Shown: piece by piece, positions 6,265-6,826 of the stretch
Numbering within the stretch: position 1 is the stretch's first letter
Layout: each line of letters starts with the position of its first letter
Assembly: GCA_946482565.1 (NCBI GenBank)
Contig: CAMLSB010000101.1
Coordinates: 1-6,826, forward strand
Direction: 5' to 3'
DNA from: an uncultured Lysobacteraceae bacterium
GTDB lineage: Bacteria > Pseudomonadota > Gammaproteobacteria > Xanthomonadales > Xanthomonadaceae
DNA length: 6,826 nt
Notes under the pieces: generated by a model
Seen by the model: the letters and a program-made list of their open reading frames with translations, nothing else
Databases searched by the model: none
What the model was told of the DNA's origin: nothing
Made by a program: the position numbers and the translations under genes

Positions 6265-6826
6265 TCAGTCGTCGGACTGCGCGTTACCGGGTGCCAGCTG
6301 GCTCTTGCGCACGCCGTAGAACGCGTAGAACACCAGGCCGATCAGTGCCCACACCACGAACACCGTCTTCGCCACCGCGCTCAGGTTGACGAACAGCAGG
6401 GCGCAACCCAGCACCGCCAGCGGGCACACGACCCACGCCATCGGCGTGCGGAACGGGCGCGGGCGGTTCGGCTGGATCCGGCGCAGCATCAGCACGCCGA
6501 TCGACACCATCGCGAACGCAAGCAGCGTGCCGGCGTTGGACGTGTCGGCGAGCTTGCCGACCGGGAACAGCGCGGCGCAGGCCGCGACCACGATGCCGGT
6601 GAGGATGGTGACCACGTGCGGCGTGTGGAAGCGCGGGTGGATCTTCGACAGGATATCCGGCAGCAGGCCATCGCGCGACATCGTGAAGAAGATGCGCGTC
6701 TGGCCGAACATCATCATCAGGATGACCGACGGCAGCGCGAGCACGGCGGCCAGCGCGATCAGGTTGCCGATCTGCGGGAAGCCGAGCACGCGGATCACGT
6801 GGGCCAGCGGCTCGTTGCTGCACACC
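6265..6826 (-). CDS. Second APC-superfamily amino acid permease (C-terminal part, 5' end beyond window)
   Basis: The C-terminal 187 or so residues of a permease of the same CAT-like APC group are visible, covering about the last five membrane segments; the N-terminal 60% lies off the right edge. The shared hallmarks are GQTRIFFTMSRDGLLP, SKIHPRFHTPH and RRIQPNRPRPFR. From GQ(T/P)RIF onward it aligns without gaps to the downstream permease, with about half the residues identical over roughly 100 positions by hand. The two are therefore diverged paralogues rather than a recent duplication. The C-terminus is short and hydrophilic (GNAQSDD). Its TGA (6267-6265) is 21 nt before the next permease start, so the pair are co-transcribed. 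The apparent GTG at the edge is just an internal valine. Substrate is unknown. Confidence 0.92.
   Translation of the reverse strand, partial: VCSNEPLAHVIRVLGFPQIGNLIALAAVLALPSVILMMMFGQTRIFFTMSRDGLLPDILSKIHPRFHTPHVVTILTGIVVAACAALFPVGKLADTSNAGTLLAFAMVSIGVLMLRRIQPNRPRPFRTPMAWVVCPLAVLGCALLFVNLSAVAKTVFVVWALIGLVFYAFYGVRKSQLAPGNAQSDD

Noticed and set aside
1..6826. CRISPR array, tRNA, insertion sequence or other mobile element
   Set aside because: I saw no regularly spaced repeats, tRNA-like cloverleaf with a conserved T-loop, transposase motifs or terminal inverted repeats on reading both strands.

Overview
The window is very GC-rich (well above 60% G+C by eye, with G or C in nearly every third codon position) and almost entirely coding. 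The gene set points to a gammaproteobacterium of the Xanthomonadales (Lysobacter, Luteimonas, Xanthomonas or Stenotrophomonas type). The reasons are a fused HisIE, a HisF with the gammaproteobacterial 'GDPSR...GAGEIVLNCM' signature, and an mtnB-mtnD-mtnC methionine-salvage cluster. The lineage is inferred from protein character, not from a database search.

Layout: two gene blocks converge. From the left edge, on the + strand, is the 3' end of a histidine operon: hisA (5' part missing), hisF and hisIE, with each start codon overlapping the previous stop (7 nt and 4 nt). These genes carry out the ProFAR isomerase, IGP synthase cyclase, and PRA-CH hydrolase/PRA-PH pyrophosphatase steps. From the right edge, on the - strand and in transcription order, come a 3' fragment of an APC amino acid permease, a complete related APC permease, mtnB, mtnD, mtnC and a gene for an exported protein with a thioredoxin-like C-terminal domain. 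Gaps in this block are 21 nt, 9 nt, a 4-nt overlap, 5 nt and 32 nt, so it reads as one operon whose promoter lies beyond the right edge.

How the genes work together: MtnB, MtnC and MtnD perform three consecutive steps, from methylthioribulose-1-phosphate through acireductone to 2-keto-4-methylthiobutyrate, the direct precursor of methionine. mtnA, an MTA phosphorylase or nucleosidase/kinase, and the final transaminase are not in the window. The two permeases probably import amino acids. Their link to salvage (methionine or amino-donor uptake) is suggested only by the operon layout.

No stretch above 300 bases lacks a gene; the longest gap is 32 nt. I see no tRNA, rRNA, CRISPR array, insertion sequence, attachment site or convincing promoter. 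The most interesting points are a single CTAG that provides both stop codons of the converging operons, a hairpin that places the mtnB start codon in its loop right after the permease stop, and the unrecognised thioredoxin-like protein with a CHFS motif. Most of the window is ordinary housekeeping metabolism, and I found no clear case for a wholly new system.
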